Source of the DNA: Stutzerimonas stutzeri
GTDB lineage: Bacteria; Pseudomonadota; Gammaproteobacteria; Pseudomonadales; Pseudomonadaceae
DNA: 64,000 nt
Assembly (NCBI RefSeq): GCF_019090095.1
Contig: NZ_JAGQFP010000001.1
Location: 2,019,001-2,083,000, forward strand
Direction: 5' to 3'
Shown: one piece after another, positions 42,709 to 49,681 of the stretch
Layout: every line of letters starts with the position of its first letter
How positions within the stretch are numbered: the stretch's first letter is position 1
Made by a program: the position numbers and the translations under genes
The notes under the pieces: model-generated
Told to the model about the DNA's origin: nothing
The model's database searches: none
What the model saw: the letters and a program-made list of their open reading frames with translations, nothing else

Positions 42709-42969
42709 ATGATTAGAATGATCTGTAGGAACAAAGTAGCGGACTTCGCCAAGTGGAAATCAGTTTTCGATTCGCACTCAGAGGCTCATAGCAAAGCTGG
42801 TCTTTCGCTTGAAAACCTATGGCGCGGAGTTGAGGACTCCAATGAAGTCGTCTTCATTTTCAAGGTAGCGGATCTCGAGAAGGCAAAGGCTTTTATATCT
42901 GCACCTGACGCAAAGGAAGCCGGTGATAGGTCGGGCGTTATCGAGGGCAACTACTGGTTCGTTGAGTGA
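42709..42969 (+). CDS. Cassette 28: small ferredoxin-fold protein
   Basis: 86-residue protein in cassette 42657-43071. FAKWKSVFDSHSEAHSKAGL, then WRGVEDSNEVVFIFKVADLEKAKAFI, gives a beta-alpha-beta-beta-alpha pattern like ABM/cyclase-type dimeric barrels. GGAGG lies 6 bp before the ATG. Function unknown. Confidence 0.75.
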   Translation: MIRMICRNKVADFAKWKSVFDSHSEAHSKAGLSLENLWRGVEDSNEVVFIFKVADLEKAKAFISAPDAKEAGDRSGVIEGNYWFVE

Positions 42970-42991
42970 GACCAAGAGCTACCGCGACGCG

Positions 42992-43077
42992 GCCGAACAA
43001 TTCGTTCAAGCCGACCTGCTTCGTTACGCCATTCCCGAGCTTGCGGATGTCAGTGGTCCTTAACTCCAACGTTAGGC
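42992..43077 (+). repeat. attC 28 (divergent, degraded)
   Basis: Inverse core GCCGAAC, core GTTAGGC, 86 bp. The start AACAATTCGTTCAAGCCGAC is typical of mobile-integron attC sites rather than of the P. stutzeri type. Confidence 0.78.
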
Positions 43078-43381
43078 GTCATTTCATCTTTTAGGCTCGT
43101 ACCTACATGGACGTTCGTATCGCCGCCTCCTGTTCCCTTTTCGATACGCATCCGTTGCGCTTACACCTAGCGCGCTGTCACCGCCCGCCGTGGCTTCGCG
43201 TCCGACGACGCGAGGAATGCATCCGTGTTAATCAGGTATCAATAGCGGCTTGAATGCGTAGCTGTTCGGCCACTGTGCGGTATCGGCCAGCGAGGCCCGC
43301 TATGCTCCTCTGCCTAACAAGCGGTTCACGCCGCCCACTTCGTTCGCTGCGACCGGCTAAAGCCCGCCCCTCAACCAAACG
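43072..43381 (+). repeat. Cassette 29: repeated cassette, copy 4 (310 bp)
   Basis: The most diverged copy of the repeated cassette. The frame starts at 43107 (MDVRIAASCSLFDTHPLRLHL) and stops at 43253, giving only 48 residues, unlike copies 1-3 which read on through attC. The 3' part (TTCGGCCACTGTGCGGTATC) remains conserved, so conservation is not limited to the reading frame. Confidence 0.65.
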
Positions 43382-43387
43382 TTAGGC
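43312..43387 (+). repeat. attC 29
   Basis: Inverse core GCCTAAC, core GTTAGGC, 76 bp, P. stutzeri type. Confidence 0.92.
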
Positions 43388-43392
43388 ATGAG

Positions 43393-43851
43393 ATGAGTCA
43401 AAGCCCCGAACTATTACGCAGATTGTTGCGATCGAAGGATCGGATGGATGGCGCTCCCCAGGAGGATTGGCCAGTCACGCGGTTGGCTCAAGTGAGCGCT
43501 GTTTCGGTGGCGCACTTTGCGCGAGAGTTCAAAAAAGCCTTCGGCGTACCTCCGCACCGGTACTTGCTTACTCGTCGTATAGAACGTGCCACAGCTCTAC
43601 TCCGCGACACTGACCTGCCCATTATAGAAATCGCACTCCAAACTGGCTGGAACAGTGTGGGTACCTTTGGGCGCGTTTTCAGTGATGTTATCGGAGAGAG
43701 CCCCGGAGAGTTTCGGGAGCGTGAACGCTCGATTCCACATGAGCGGAAGGAAATGCCCGAATGTGTCATGCGCGCTGTCGATCGTCCAAACCTCAATACA
43801 GCAGTTTCGGAGAAGCGCCGACTTAGCTCTGCTGGCAAGCTAAAGGTCTAA
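43393..43851 (+). CDS. Cassette 30, gene 1: AraC-family regulator (DNA-binding part)
   Basis: 152-residue protein made of an AraC/XylS double helix-turn-helix (about residues 25-112: TRLAQVSAVSVAHFAREFKKAFG and IIEIALQTGWNSVGTFGRVF) and a short C-terminal tail, without a sensor domain. First gene of a three-gene cassette (43382-44576), 18 bp before the VOC gene, which it probably regulates. Confidence 0.85.
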   Translation: MSQSPELLRRLLRSKDRMDGAPQEDWPVTRLAQVSAVSVAHFAREFKKAFGVPPHRYLLTRRIERATALLRDTDLPIIEIALQTGWNSVGTFGRVFSDVIGESPGEFRERERSIPHERKEMPECVMRAVDRPNLNTAVSEKRRLSSAGKLKV

Positions 43852-43869
43852 TCCAATGGAGGAAAGGCG

Positions 43870-44301
43870 ATGACTACTGGTGTGGATACGGCAGGGGTGT
43901 ATGTGCGGGATCAAGATGAAGCACTCGCATTCTACGTTGGGAAACTGGGGTTTATCGTTCATACAGATGTTCGCAATGGCGACTATCGTTGGCTGACGAT
44001 CCAACATCCTGATCAGCCTTCCTTCCAACTCGGTTTGTTCAAGCCTGGTCCGCCAGTACATGACGCAGCAACAGCGCAGACCTTGCATGAAATGGTAGCC
44101 AAGGGCGCTATGCCACCGCTGGTACTCCTGGTGGATGACTGTCGCGCTGCCTACGAACGTATGAATGCGTGTGGCGTGGAATTTACGCAAGAACCCATGG
44201 AGCGGTATGGCAGGGTCGATGCTGGCTTTCGGGATCCGTCTGGCAACGGATGGAAGATGATTTCAACTGTACCCAGCCCGCAATCAAGGAGCGCGAAATG
44301 A
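43870..44301 (+). CDS. Cassette 30, gene 2: VOC-superfamily (glyoxalase-like) protein
   Basis: 143-residue vicinal-oxygen-chelate protein: GVYVRDQDEALAFYVGKLGF opening, then a second beta-alpha-beta unit ending VDAGFRDPSGNGWKMI. The late D-P-x-GN-x-W motif is typical. Members include glyoxalases and antibiotic-binding or -modifying proteins; the exact activity is not predictable. GGAGGAAAGG precedes the ATG. Confidence 0.87.
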   Translation: MTTGVDTAGVYVRDQDEALAFYVGKLGFIVHTDVRNGDYRWLTIQHPDQPSFQLGLFKPGPPVHDAATAQTLHEMVAKGAMPPLVLLVDDCRAAYERMNACGVEFTQEPMERYGRVDAGFRDPSGNGWKMISTVPSPQSRSAK

Positions 44302-44519
44302 GCTGGAATTCCTGGGTTCGACAAAGTCACCGTTGGCTGTCGATCATTTTTACGGCGACCGTGGTGACTAACTTCACGGCCAGAGCTTTGAATTCCACCG
44401 AGCCTTCATGGTGGATAACGTACTCGCCTCTGCCCCCGCTCTTTCTAATGCTTATTACTGGTCTATATCTGTTGGCGTTACCGTACATCGTCAATCGGCA
44501 AGGCCGCACGGATGCCTAG
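44298..44519 (+). CDS. Cassette 30, gene 3: small two-helix membrane protein
   Basis: 73-residue protein whose ATG overlaps the VOC gene stop (ATGA), with AAGGAGC upstream. Two transmembrane helices (about 13-30 and 45-65). Its conserved SWNSWVRQSHRWLSIIFT opening is typical of small membrane partners seen beside VOC genes; function unknown. Confidence 0.78.
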   Translation: MSWNSWVRQSHRWLSIIFTATVVTNFTARALNSTEPSWWITYSPLPPLFLMLITGLYLLALPYIVNRQGRTDA

Positions 44520-44582
44520 CAAGCGGCTCCACGCAGACGGCCAAACCTACGCGGTTTGGCCGCTGGTGAGCCGGTGTTAGAA
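44514..44582 (+). repeat. attC 30 (divergent type)
   Basis: Inverse core GCCTAGC, core GTTAGAA, 69 bp, with a strong stem CGGCCAAACC / GGTTTGGCCG. Confidence 0.85.
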
Positions 44583-44725
44583 GGCACCAGATGGACTTCG
44601 TGCGCACTGCCCTGGCATGAACGTCGTTGGCATCTATGACCGGTGTCTTGATCAGCTGGCGCGCTGCTTTGATAGCTGAGCGCGAGAGCAATCCATCACG
44701 CAAACTGCCATTCTCGGAGGTTGAA

Positions 44726-45106
44726 GTGACTCAAGACCAGGCAATCGCACTTTGGAAGCAAGAAGAGCAATTTTGGCTCCGCTCGGCAGACTTTTACGAA
44801 AGCAACTTGGCTCCAGGGAGCCTGATGGTCCTTCCGAAACCGGTGGGCATCATGGATCGCGAAGCGACCATTGACTCTATTCGCTCAGGTAGTCGCTGGA
44901 AAAATGTCTCTTTCAGTGCGAAACACTGCGTGATTCCCACCCCTGAAATGGCCGCGCTCGCCTATAGGGTGCACGCCGACCGCGGTAGCTCGGGCACGTC
45001 ATACATCGCCCAGTGCAGCTCCACGTACGTGCGCTCCAATGGGCAATGGCTCCTTGTCATGCATCATCAAACACCGGCGGGCCAAGGCACTGAAGCCCGC
45101 GCCTGA
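44726..45106 (+). CDS. Cassette 31: SnoaL-like/DUF4440 protein
   Basis: 126-residue NTF2-fold protein in cassette 44577-45154. TQDQAIALWKQEEQFWLRSADFYESNL opens the fold, and VIPTPEMAALAYRVHADRG plus the final SNGQWLLVMHHQTP strand complete it. The start is GTG 44726, with GGAGG upstream; the 99-bp extension to 44627 lacks one. Role unknown. Confidence 0.82.
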   Translation: MTQDQAIALWKQEEQFWLRSADFYESNLAPGSLMVLPKPVGIMDREATIDSIRSGSRWKNVSFSAKHCVIPTPEMAALAYRVHADRGSSGTSYIAQCSSTYVRSNGQWLLVMHHQTPAGQGTEARA

Positions 45107-45160
45107 CGATCCATTCAAGCGGAAGCCATTTCGTGGCTCGGCTTAACTCAAGCGTTAGGC
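45101..45160 (+). repeat. attC 31 (classical 60-bp type)
   Basis: Inverse core GCCTGAC, core GTTAGGC, 60 bp, ending GGCTTAACTCAAGCGTTAGGC. This is the classical 59-base-element form found in mobile integrons. Confidence 0.9.
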
Positions 45161-45178
45161 ACAAGCAACGAGCGTTCT

Positions 45179-45643
45179 ATGATTATTCAAAAAGCCACAA
45201 CACAAGACGCCTCTCAAGTCGCTGAAATGGTGGGGGAGTTGCTTGCCGAAATCATGAAAAACATTGGCATTCAGGCATTCAATTTCGACCATCGCGAGAC
45301 AGCTGATCGCCTGACCGACTTGCTGAACCAAGAGAAGTATTTTGTTTTCGTCGCTCGGGATGGTGCCTTGCCCGTTGGATTTATTGCGCTCTATGAGAGT
45401 TACGCACTCTACGCAGAGGGCGCTTTCGGCACGATTCCCGAACTCTATATCCGGCCCCTGTATCGTTCAAAGCAGATAGGACTGCAACTCCTTTCCCAAG
45501 CTAGAGCGTTCGGCCAGTCGCGCAACTGGACGCGTCTGGAGGTCACTACGCCACCGCTTCCTCAATTCGATAAAACACTGGCGTTTTACGAACGCGAAGG
45601 CTTCTCGATCACTGGCGGCCGCAAGCTCAAGCTCTCGCTGTGA
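45179..45643 (+). CDS. Cassette 32: GNAT acetyltransferase
   Basis: 154-residue GNAT enzyme: MIIQKATTQDASQVAEMV opening, FVARDGALPVGFIALYE core strand, acetyl-CoA loop in IRPLYRSKQIGLQLLSQA (R-x-x-x-IG-x-x-L), and YEREGFSITGGRKLKL end. Substrate not predictable; could be a small molecule or antibiotic. Cassette begins at 45155. Confidence 0.87.
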   Translation: MIIQKATTQDASQVAEMVGELLAEIMKNIGIQAFNFDHRETADRLTDLLNQEKYFVFVARDGALPVGFIALYESYALYAEGAFGTIPELYIRPLYRSKQIGLQLLSQARAFGQSRNWTRLEVTTPPLPQFDKTLAFYEREGFSITGGRKLKLSL

Positions 45644-46006
45644 AATGTTGGCGCAACGTCGATGTTCAAGCGCACCCAACATACCGCTGCGCTCCGCCTG
45701 ACATTCCGTTACAGCAGCACCCGCAACACTGCTTTAAATGACTTTGGCTTACCGCTTCTGCCCATTGGCCGCCGTACTCCGCCGGGGCCCAGTGCCCGAA
45801 ACCGAAGGGGCGCCGGTGATGAGCCGCTGGCTGCACAATGGCCGATGGATCAGCGGGCGCTCGTTTCGCCTCTTGGCCCATCGAGCGATACGGCGCTATC
45901 GCGCCTCAAGAGAACGAGGGCTGGCGTGCCCTTACGTTTCCGTCGACGCCTGCTCCGGGGCGGCCTTTCCAGCAGGCGACCTTGCAAGGCGTCGCTTGTG
46001 GCTAGC
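45644..46006. other. Region of unclear content after the GNAT gene
   Basis: Between the GNAT stop and the next core site (GTTAGGC at 46007-46013) lie about 360 bp with no convincing gene. A 102-residue frame (45738-46046) runs through the core site and has no ribosome site. An attC left end may be the GCGCAACGTCGATGTTCAAGCG at about 45651, but its partner is not adjacent. The segment GCGCCTCAAGAGAACGAGGG (about 45900) faintly recalls VCR sequence. Confidence 0.4.
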
Positions 46007-46042
46007 GTTAGGCCCCGATAAAGCGAATAGTGAAGGGAACCA

Positions 46043-46714
46043 ATGAAAACACTCCAAGGAATATTGCTCTTTCTCCATATTACGGCTGGGTACTCTGCAC
46101 TTTCCGCCAGCCTTATCGCTGCCTTGAGTAAAAGTTTTAATACCCGTCACAAGGTGCATGTGGTTTGTGGCCGTATTTTCTTTTGGTGCATGCTGGCTAT
46201 CTTTCTTACGGCAGTACCGATTTCGTTCATGACAGGGAATATTTTTCTTCTACTTGTCGCTATTTTCAGCTTCTACCTGGCATTGTCCGGCTGGTGTTAT
46301 GCGAAGTACCGCAAAGGCTCCGCTTTACGTCTGGATTGGATGCGGTCAATTGGCATGTTAATCGCCGCCGTCGCCATGGCGGTTTATGGCTTCGCCCTTC
46401 TTTCGGGCGGCGATACCAATGGCTACACCATGCTGGTCTTTTCTGGCATAGGCGTCGCGTTGGGCATTAACGATCTACGTATTATCTTTTCCGGCGGTGT
46501 TACGGGCGCAGCCCGTATAGGCAACCATCTCACCATGATGCTGGCAGCCTCCATTGCAACGATCACGGCGTTTCTGGTGACCAATATCGCCTTTGAGCCC
46601 GCGTATGTAGTGTGGCTGGCACCTACCGTTGCCATTACGCCCATTATCATCGTATGGAACGCCAAAGTTCGCCGAGGGGCTGCGCCCAAGGGCGTGCCGA
46701 ACGTGAGCGCCTGA
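46043..46714 (+). CDS. Cassette 33: polytopic membrane protein
   Basis: 223-residue protein with seven hydrophobic segments and an HKVHVVCGRIFFWCMLAIFLTAVPISF core like DUF2306-type membrane proteins (a His/Gly-rich loop between helices 1 and 2). AAGGGAACC precedes the ATG. It lies after the core site at 46007 and is the last gene that clearly follows an attC core. Function unknown. Confidence 0.8.
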   Translation: MKTLQGILLFLHITAGYSALSASLIAALSKSFNTRHKVHVVCGRIFFWCMLAIFLTAVPISFMTGNIFLLLVAIFSFYLALSGWCYAKYRKGSALRLDWMRSIGMLIAAVAMAVYGFALLSGGDTNGYTMLVFSGIGVALGINDLRIIFSGGVTGAARIGNHLTMMLAASIATITAFLVTNIAFEPAYVVWLAPTVAITPIIIVWNAKVRRGAAPKGVPNVSA

Positions 46715-46842
46715 TACGTGCAACAGCCCGCCGCTCAAGCAAACGTCAGCGTGCACGGAACAAGCCTAACGCGCGTCGATTCAAGCGGTGGACCGGGCAT
46801 CCACTGAACGAACCGGGTGCATAGAGGGCGCAAGAGAAGCAG
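46715..46842. other. Degraded end of the cassette array
   Basis: Contains GCCTGAT near 46711, a CGTCAGC near 46744, and GCCTAAC at 46764-46770 followed by GCGCGTCGATTCAAGCGG. These are attC-like pieces without a complete core pair. I take this as the eroded distal boundary of the integron. Confidence 0.45.
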
Positions 46843-47487
46843 ATGGGCACGAAAGACGCGCAGTTCTGGGACAAGGCCGCCCCGAAATACGCCGCCACTC
46901 CCATTGACGATGCAGCCGGGTTCGAAAGGACATTGGCGCGCACTCGTGCACTCATCACTCCCGGCGCGCGGGTGCTGGAACTCGGCTGCGGCACAGGCAC
47001 GACGGCGCTGCGCCTCGCGAATGCCACAGAGCACTATCTCGGCACCGACATCTCGGCGCGCATGATCGCCATTGCGCAGGAGAAGCTCGCAACGGCTCGC
47101 CCCGCTGAGCTGAACGGGCAGCTGAGCTTCCGCCAGGGTACCGCCAGCACCTTGGCACGAGAAGGCGCCGAGTATGACGTCGTGATCTGCTTCAACTGCC
47201 TTCACCTTGCCGGCAACCTCTCCGCCGTACTCGGCCATATTCGCCGCCTACTTGCGCCGGGCGGCCTTTTCATCTCCAAGACGCCCTGCGTCGGTGACAT
47301 GAATCCGCTCATTCGCCTCGCCATCCCGCTCATGCGCCTGGTGGGCAAAGCGCCCCGCGTAACCTCCTTTTCCGCCGTTGAACTCGAAGAGGCGATCCGC
47401 GCGGCCGGTTTCGATATGCTGGCGAACGAACGGCACGGCTCGAAGGACAGCGACCTTCGTCCCTTCATCGCCGCCCGCGCGCCGTGA
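46843..47487 (+). CDS. Class I SAM-dependent methyltransferase
   Basis: 214-residue protein with motif I VLELGCGTGTTALRL (residues about 45-59), GTDISARMI for the ribose-binding acid, and VVICFNCLHL as motif IV region. Substrate unknown. It lies just past the last recognisable attC fragment; whether it entered as a cassette is unclear. Confidence 0.85.
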   Translation: MGTKDAQFWDKAAPKYAATPIDDAAGFERTLARTRALITPGARVLELGCGTGTTALRLANATEHYLGTDISARMIAIAQEKLATARPAELNGQLSFRQGTASTLAREGAEYDVVICFNCLHLAGNLSAVLGHIRRLLAPGGLFISKTPCVGDMNPLIRLAIPLMRLVGKAPRVTSFSAVELEEAIRAAGFDMLANERHGSKDSDLRPFIAARAP

Positions 47488-47524
47488 CGGTGACCCTTCG
47501 GCACGGAAAACAACGACTGATCGG

Positions 47525-47731
47525 GTGATCGTGGACTGGGCCGAAGCGCTCACGGATGAGCTGCTGGCGAAAACGATGCGCTACAGTAATTCCCAGGGCC
47601 ACCCCCGCGAGCATCCCGTTTGGCTTGCGGTCGCTCACTTGTTCAATCACCAGCCCCACCACCGTGGGCAGATCACAACCCTGTTGCACCAGCTTGGTCA
47701 CGACCCGGGTGCGACCGATTGCTTTGTATAG
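47525..47731 (+). pseudogene. DinB-family protein, 3' fragment
   Basis: Open frame for the last 68 residues of a DinB/YfiT-like protein: VWLAVAHLFNHQPHHRGQITTLLHQLGHDPGATD, including the metal-binding H-x3-NH-x3-HHRGQ block. The N-terminal two-thirds, with the first metal ligand, is missing, so it is a remnant. It follows the methyltransferase by 37 bp. Confidence 0.78.
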
Positions 47732-47859
47732 GTGCAGCCGTCCGGCATCTGACCACCGACAGCCGGTGACCTCAGGCCGGTTCACGGGCCGGTAGCCACC
47801 AGCACGCGGGCGTCGGGTGTCATGACCGATGTGCTCTGTACAAAGGACAGGAGGGTTCG

Positions 47860-48279
47860 ATGTCGAATCGTATTGCCGAGATCACCGCCGTGGTTCACGC
47901 GTTCGCCGACTGCTGGAACCGTCACGACATGGATCAATTTGCCGAGCTTTTCGCTGACGATGCTGAGTTCGTCAACGTGGTTGGTTTGTGGTGGCATGGA
48001 CGAGAAGAAATCAAGCGGGCCCATGAATTCACGCACGCAACGATGTTCAAGCACAGCCGCTTGGCGATTACGGATGTGAAGGTGCGATTTCCTGCGGCGC
48101 ATATCGCCATTGCACGGGCCCGGTGGGTTCTCGAGGGGCATGTCAGTCCAGCGGGTGCAGCACTTCCGGCCCGCAGCGGGCTATTGCTCAACGTGTTGTC
48201 GTTAACGCCAACGGGCTGGGTCATCATCGACTCGCAAAACACCGACATCGTCGAGGGTGAGCTGTCCCGCCCGCAATAG
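47860..48279 (+). CDS. SgcJ/EcaC-like SnoaL-fold protein
   Basis: 139-residue NTF2-like protein: VVHAFADCWNRHDMDQFAELFADDAEFVN is the family's characteristic opening, followed by GREEIKRAHEF and a final WVIIDSQNTDI strand. GGAGG lies before the ATG at 47860. Catalytic role unknown. Confidence 0.85.
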   Translation: MSNRIAEITAVVHAFADCWNRHDMDQFAELFADDAEFVNVVGLWWHGREEIKRAHEFTHATMFKHSRLAITDVKVRFPAAHIAIARARWVLEGHVSPAGAALPARSGLLLNVLSLTPTGWVIIDSQNTDIVEGELSRPQ

Positions 48280-48399
48280 TGTGCATGCGACCACCGGTGC
48301 GGACGTGTCGCCCGGCCTTCATCGAGCGGAGGTTCGCGGCTGTCGCCCTTCAAGCCTCCGGTCGTGCCCCAACGACGGACATCTTAGGAGGACATGCCG

Positions 48400-49005
48400 A
48401 TGTCCATGGTGAGCGTCATCTGGCGGCGCCTCGATGTTCCCGGTCACGACGCCTGCAGACTGGTGCGGCAGCGATCCGGGTGGCGCCTGGAAGGGGTCGC
48501 AGCGTTTCGTCACGAAAGCGGCGCTCCGGCCTGCGTGTCTTATGCAGTCGACTGTGACGAAGGCTGGCGAACGCGCGCAGGCGCGGTGACCGGCTGGGTC
48601 GGCGACCATGCGCTGGATCTGCGGGTGAGGCGCACCGCCAGCGGAACGTGGTTGCTTGGCGATCAGGCGATAGCGGGACTCGATGAATGCCTGGATCTCG
48701 ACCTGGGATTCACGCCAGCCACCAACCTGTTCCAGTTGCGGCGAATGGCCCTTGCGGTGGGGCAGGCAGCGGATGTTCCGGTTGCCTGGCTCGATGTGCC
48801 CGACGGCGGCCTGCGGGTCCTGCATCAGCGTTATGAGCGGCTCAGCGTCGAGGTGTATCGGTACGAGGCGCCTCTGTTCGACTACGTTGCCAGCCTGCAC
48901 GTTGGGGACGCGGGTTTTGTCACGACCTATCCGGAGCTGTGGGAAGCGGAGGCGATCGATGTACAGCAGGGTGCACCCGCGGGCACGACGAAGCCGCGCC
49001 GCTGA
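48400..49005 (+). CDS. Putative glycolipid-binding family protein
   Basis: 201-residue protein: IWRRLDVPGHDACRLV opening, then LDLRVRRTASGTWLLGDQAIAGLDECLDLDLGFTPATNLFQLRR (core block of the PF06475-type glycolipid-binding family) and a final YPELWEAEA. The ATG at 48400 is preferred because AGGAGG is 8 bp upstream; ATGs at 48394 and 48406 are alternatives. Confidence 0.8.
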   Translation: MSMVSVIWRRLDVPGHDACRLVRQRSGWRLEGVAAFRHESGAPACVSYAVDCDEGWRTRAGAVTGWVGDHALDLRVRRTASGTWLLGDQAIAGLDECLDLDLGFTPATNLFQLRRMALAVGQAADVPVAWLDVPDGGLRVLHQRYERLSVEVYRYEAPLFDYVASLHVGDAGFVTTYPELWEAEAIDVQQGAPAGTTKPRR

Positions 49006-49243
49006 GCGATCCTAGGGATGAACGCGAAGCGCATCCCCTGCTCCCCACAACCTCACTGTCGCGTATCGGCGCTGTGTTTTGCCGCCTACCAGCGGTGGAG
49101 CGGCTCCCGAACGTAGGCTTCATCGATCAGGGTGAACTAACCCGGCGTCCGAACGCTCCCCTTATACAGGGCCATCGCAACCCCGGAGCACCGGCATTTT
49201 GCCGGGCATCCGATCTGGATTGCCAAGTGATAAGGAGCCAGCC

Positions 49244-49681
49244 GTGACGACCACTACCGCCCGCGCACCGCGCATCTACCGCAGCAGACCCGGGGCACTG
49301 CACGCTACGCTGCTGGCCGGCACCGTTCCGCTGTTTCTGGGCGCGACCCTGAGTGACTACGCCTACTACCGGACGTACGAGGTTCAGTGGATCAACTTCT
49401 CCTGCTGGCTGATCGCCGGCGCGTTGGTGTTCTGTGGCCTGGCGATCCTGTTCGCGCTGGTCAACCTGCTGCGCGCGACGCGCAAGCAAGGGCGCCCGCT
49501 GGTTTACCTGTTGCTGCTACTCGCGACCTGGGTGGTGGGCTTCATCGACGCCCTCGAACATGCCAAGGACGCCTGGGCCACCATGCCCCTGGGCCTGGTG
49601 CTTTCGGTGATCGTCACGGTGCTGGCTTGCCTGGCAACCGGCGTCGGCCTCACCAAGCGGCGGACAGGAGGTGCGGCATGA
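49244..49681 (+). CDS. DUF2231-like membrane protein
   Basis: 145-residue protein with four transmembrane segments (about 20-38, 50-73, 84-102, 113-134). It starts with GTG 49244 behind AAGGAG. Its stop overlaps the start of the next gene (ATGA). The pair membrane protein plus PQQ-type sugar dehydrogenase suggests they act together in periplasmic oxidation. Confidence 0.82.
   Translation: MTTTTARAPRIYRSRPGALHATLLAGTVPLFLGATLSDYAYYRTYEVQWINFSCWLIAGALVFCGLAILFALVNLLRATRKQGRPLVYLLLLLATWVVGFIDALEHAKDAWATMPLGLVLSVIVTVLACLATGVGLTKRRTGGAA

Larger units (their letters stand above)
30228..46013. mobile_element. Chromosomal integron, P. stutzeri type (inactive intI, attI, ~33 cassettes)
   Basis: The element consists of a degraded integron integrase gene on the minus strand, an attI region, and a cassette array transcribed away from it. 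At least 31 attC sites can be read directly from the inverse core (RYYYAAC) to core (GTTRRRY) pairs. Most share the inner sequence with CGCTTCGCTCACTGGGAC and GGGCTAAAGCCCGCCCCTTA. Cassettes average about 430 bp, are clearly AT-richer than the flanking genes, and nearly all point in the same direction. The distal end is blurred between about 45.6 and 46.8 kb. Confidence 0.95.

Noticed and set aside
31566..43387. Repeated C-terminal peptides of the type SLRSLGRAKARPLTKR on many frames
   Set aside because: These are translations of attC sites, not a conserved protein domain.
44627..44725. N-terminal extension of the SnoaL-like cassette gene
   Set aside because: The extension lacks a ribosome site, while GTG 44726 has GGAGG just upstream and matches the fold's start.
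31324..46013. Toxin-antitoxin modules stabilising the array
   Set aside because: I looked for the usual pairs (two overlapping small genes of known families) and saw none; single-gene cassettes dominate. An unrecognised family cannot be excluded.
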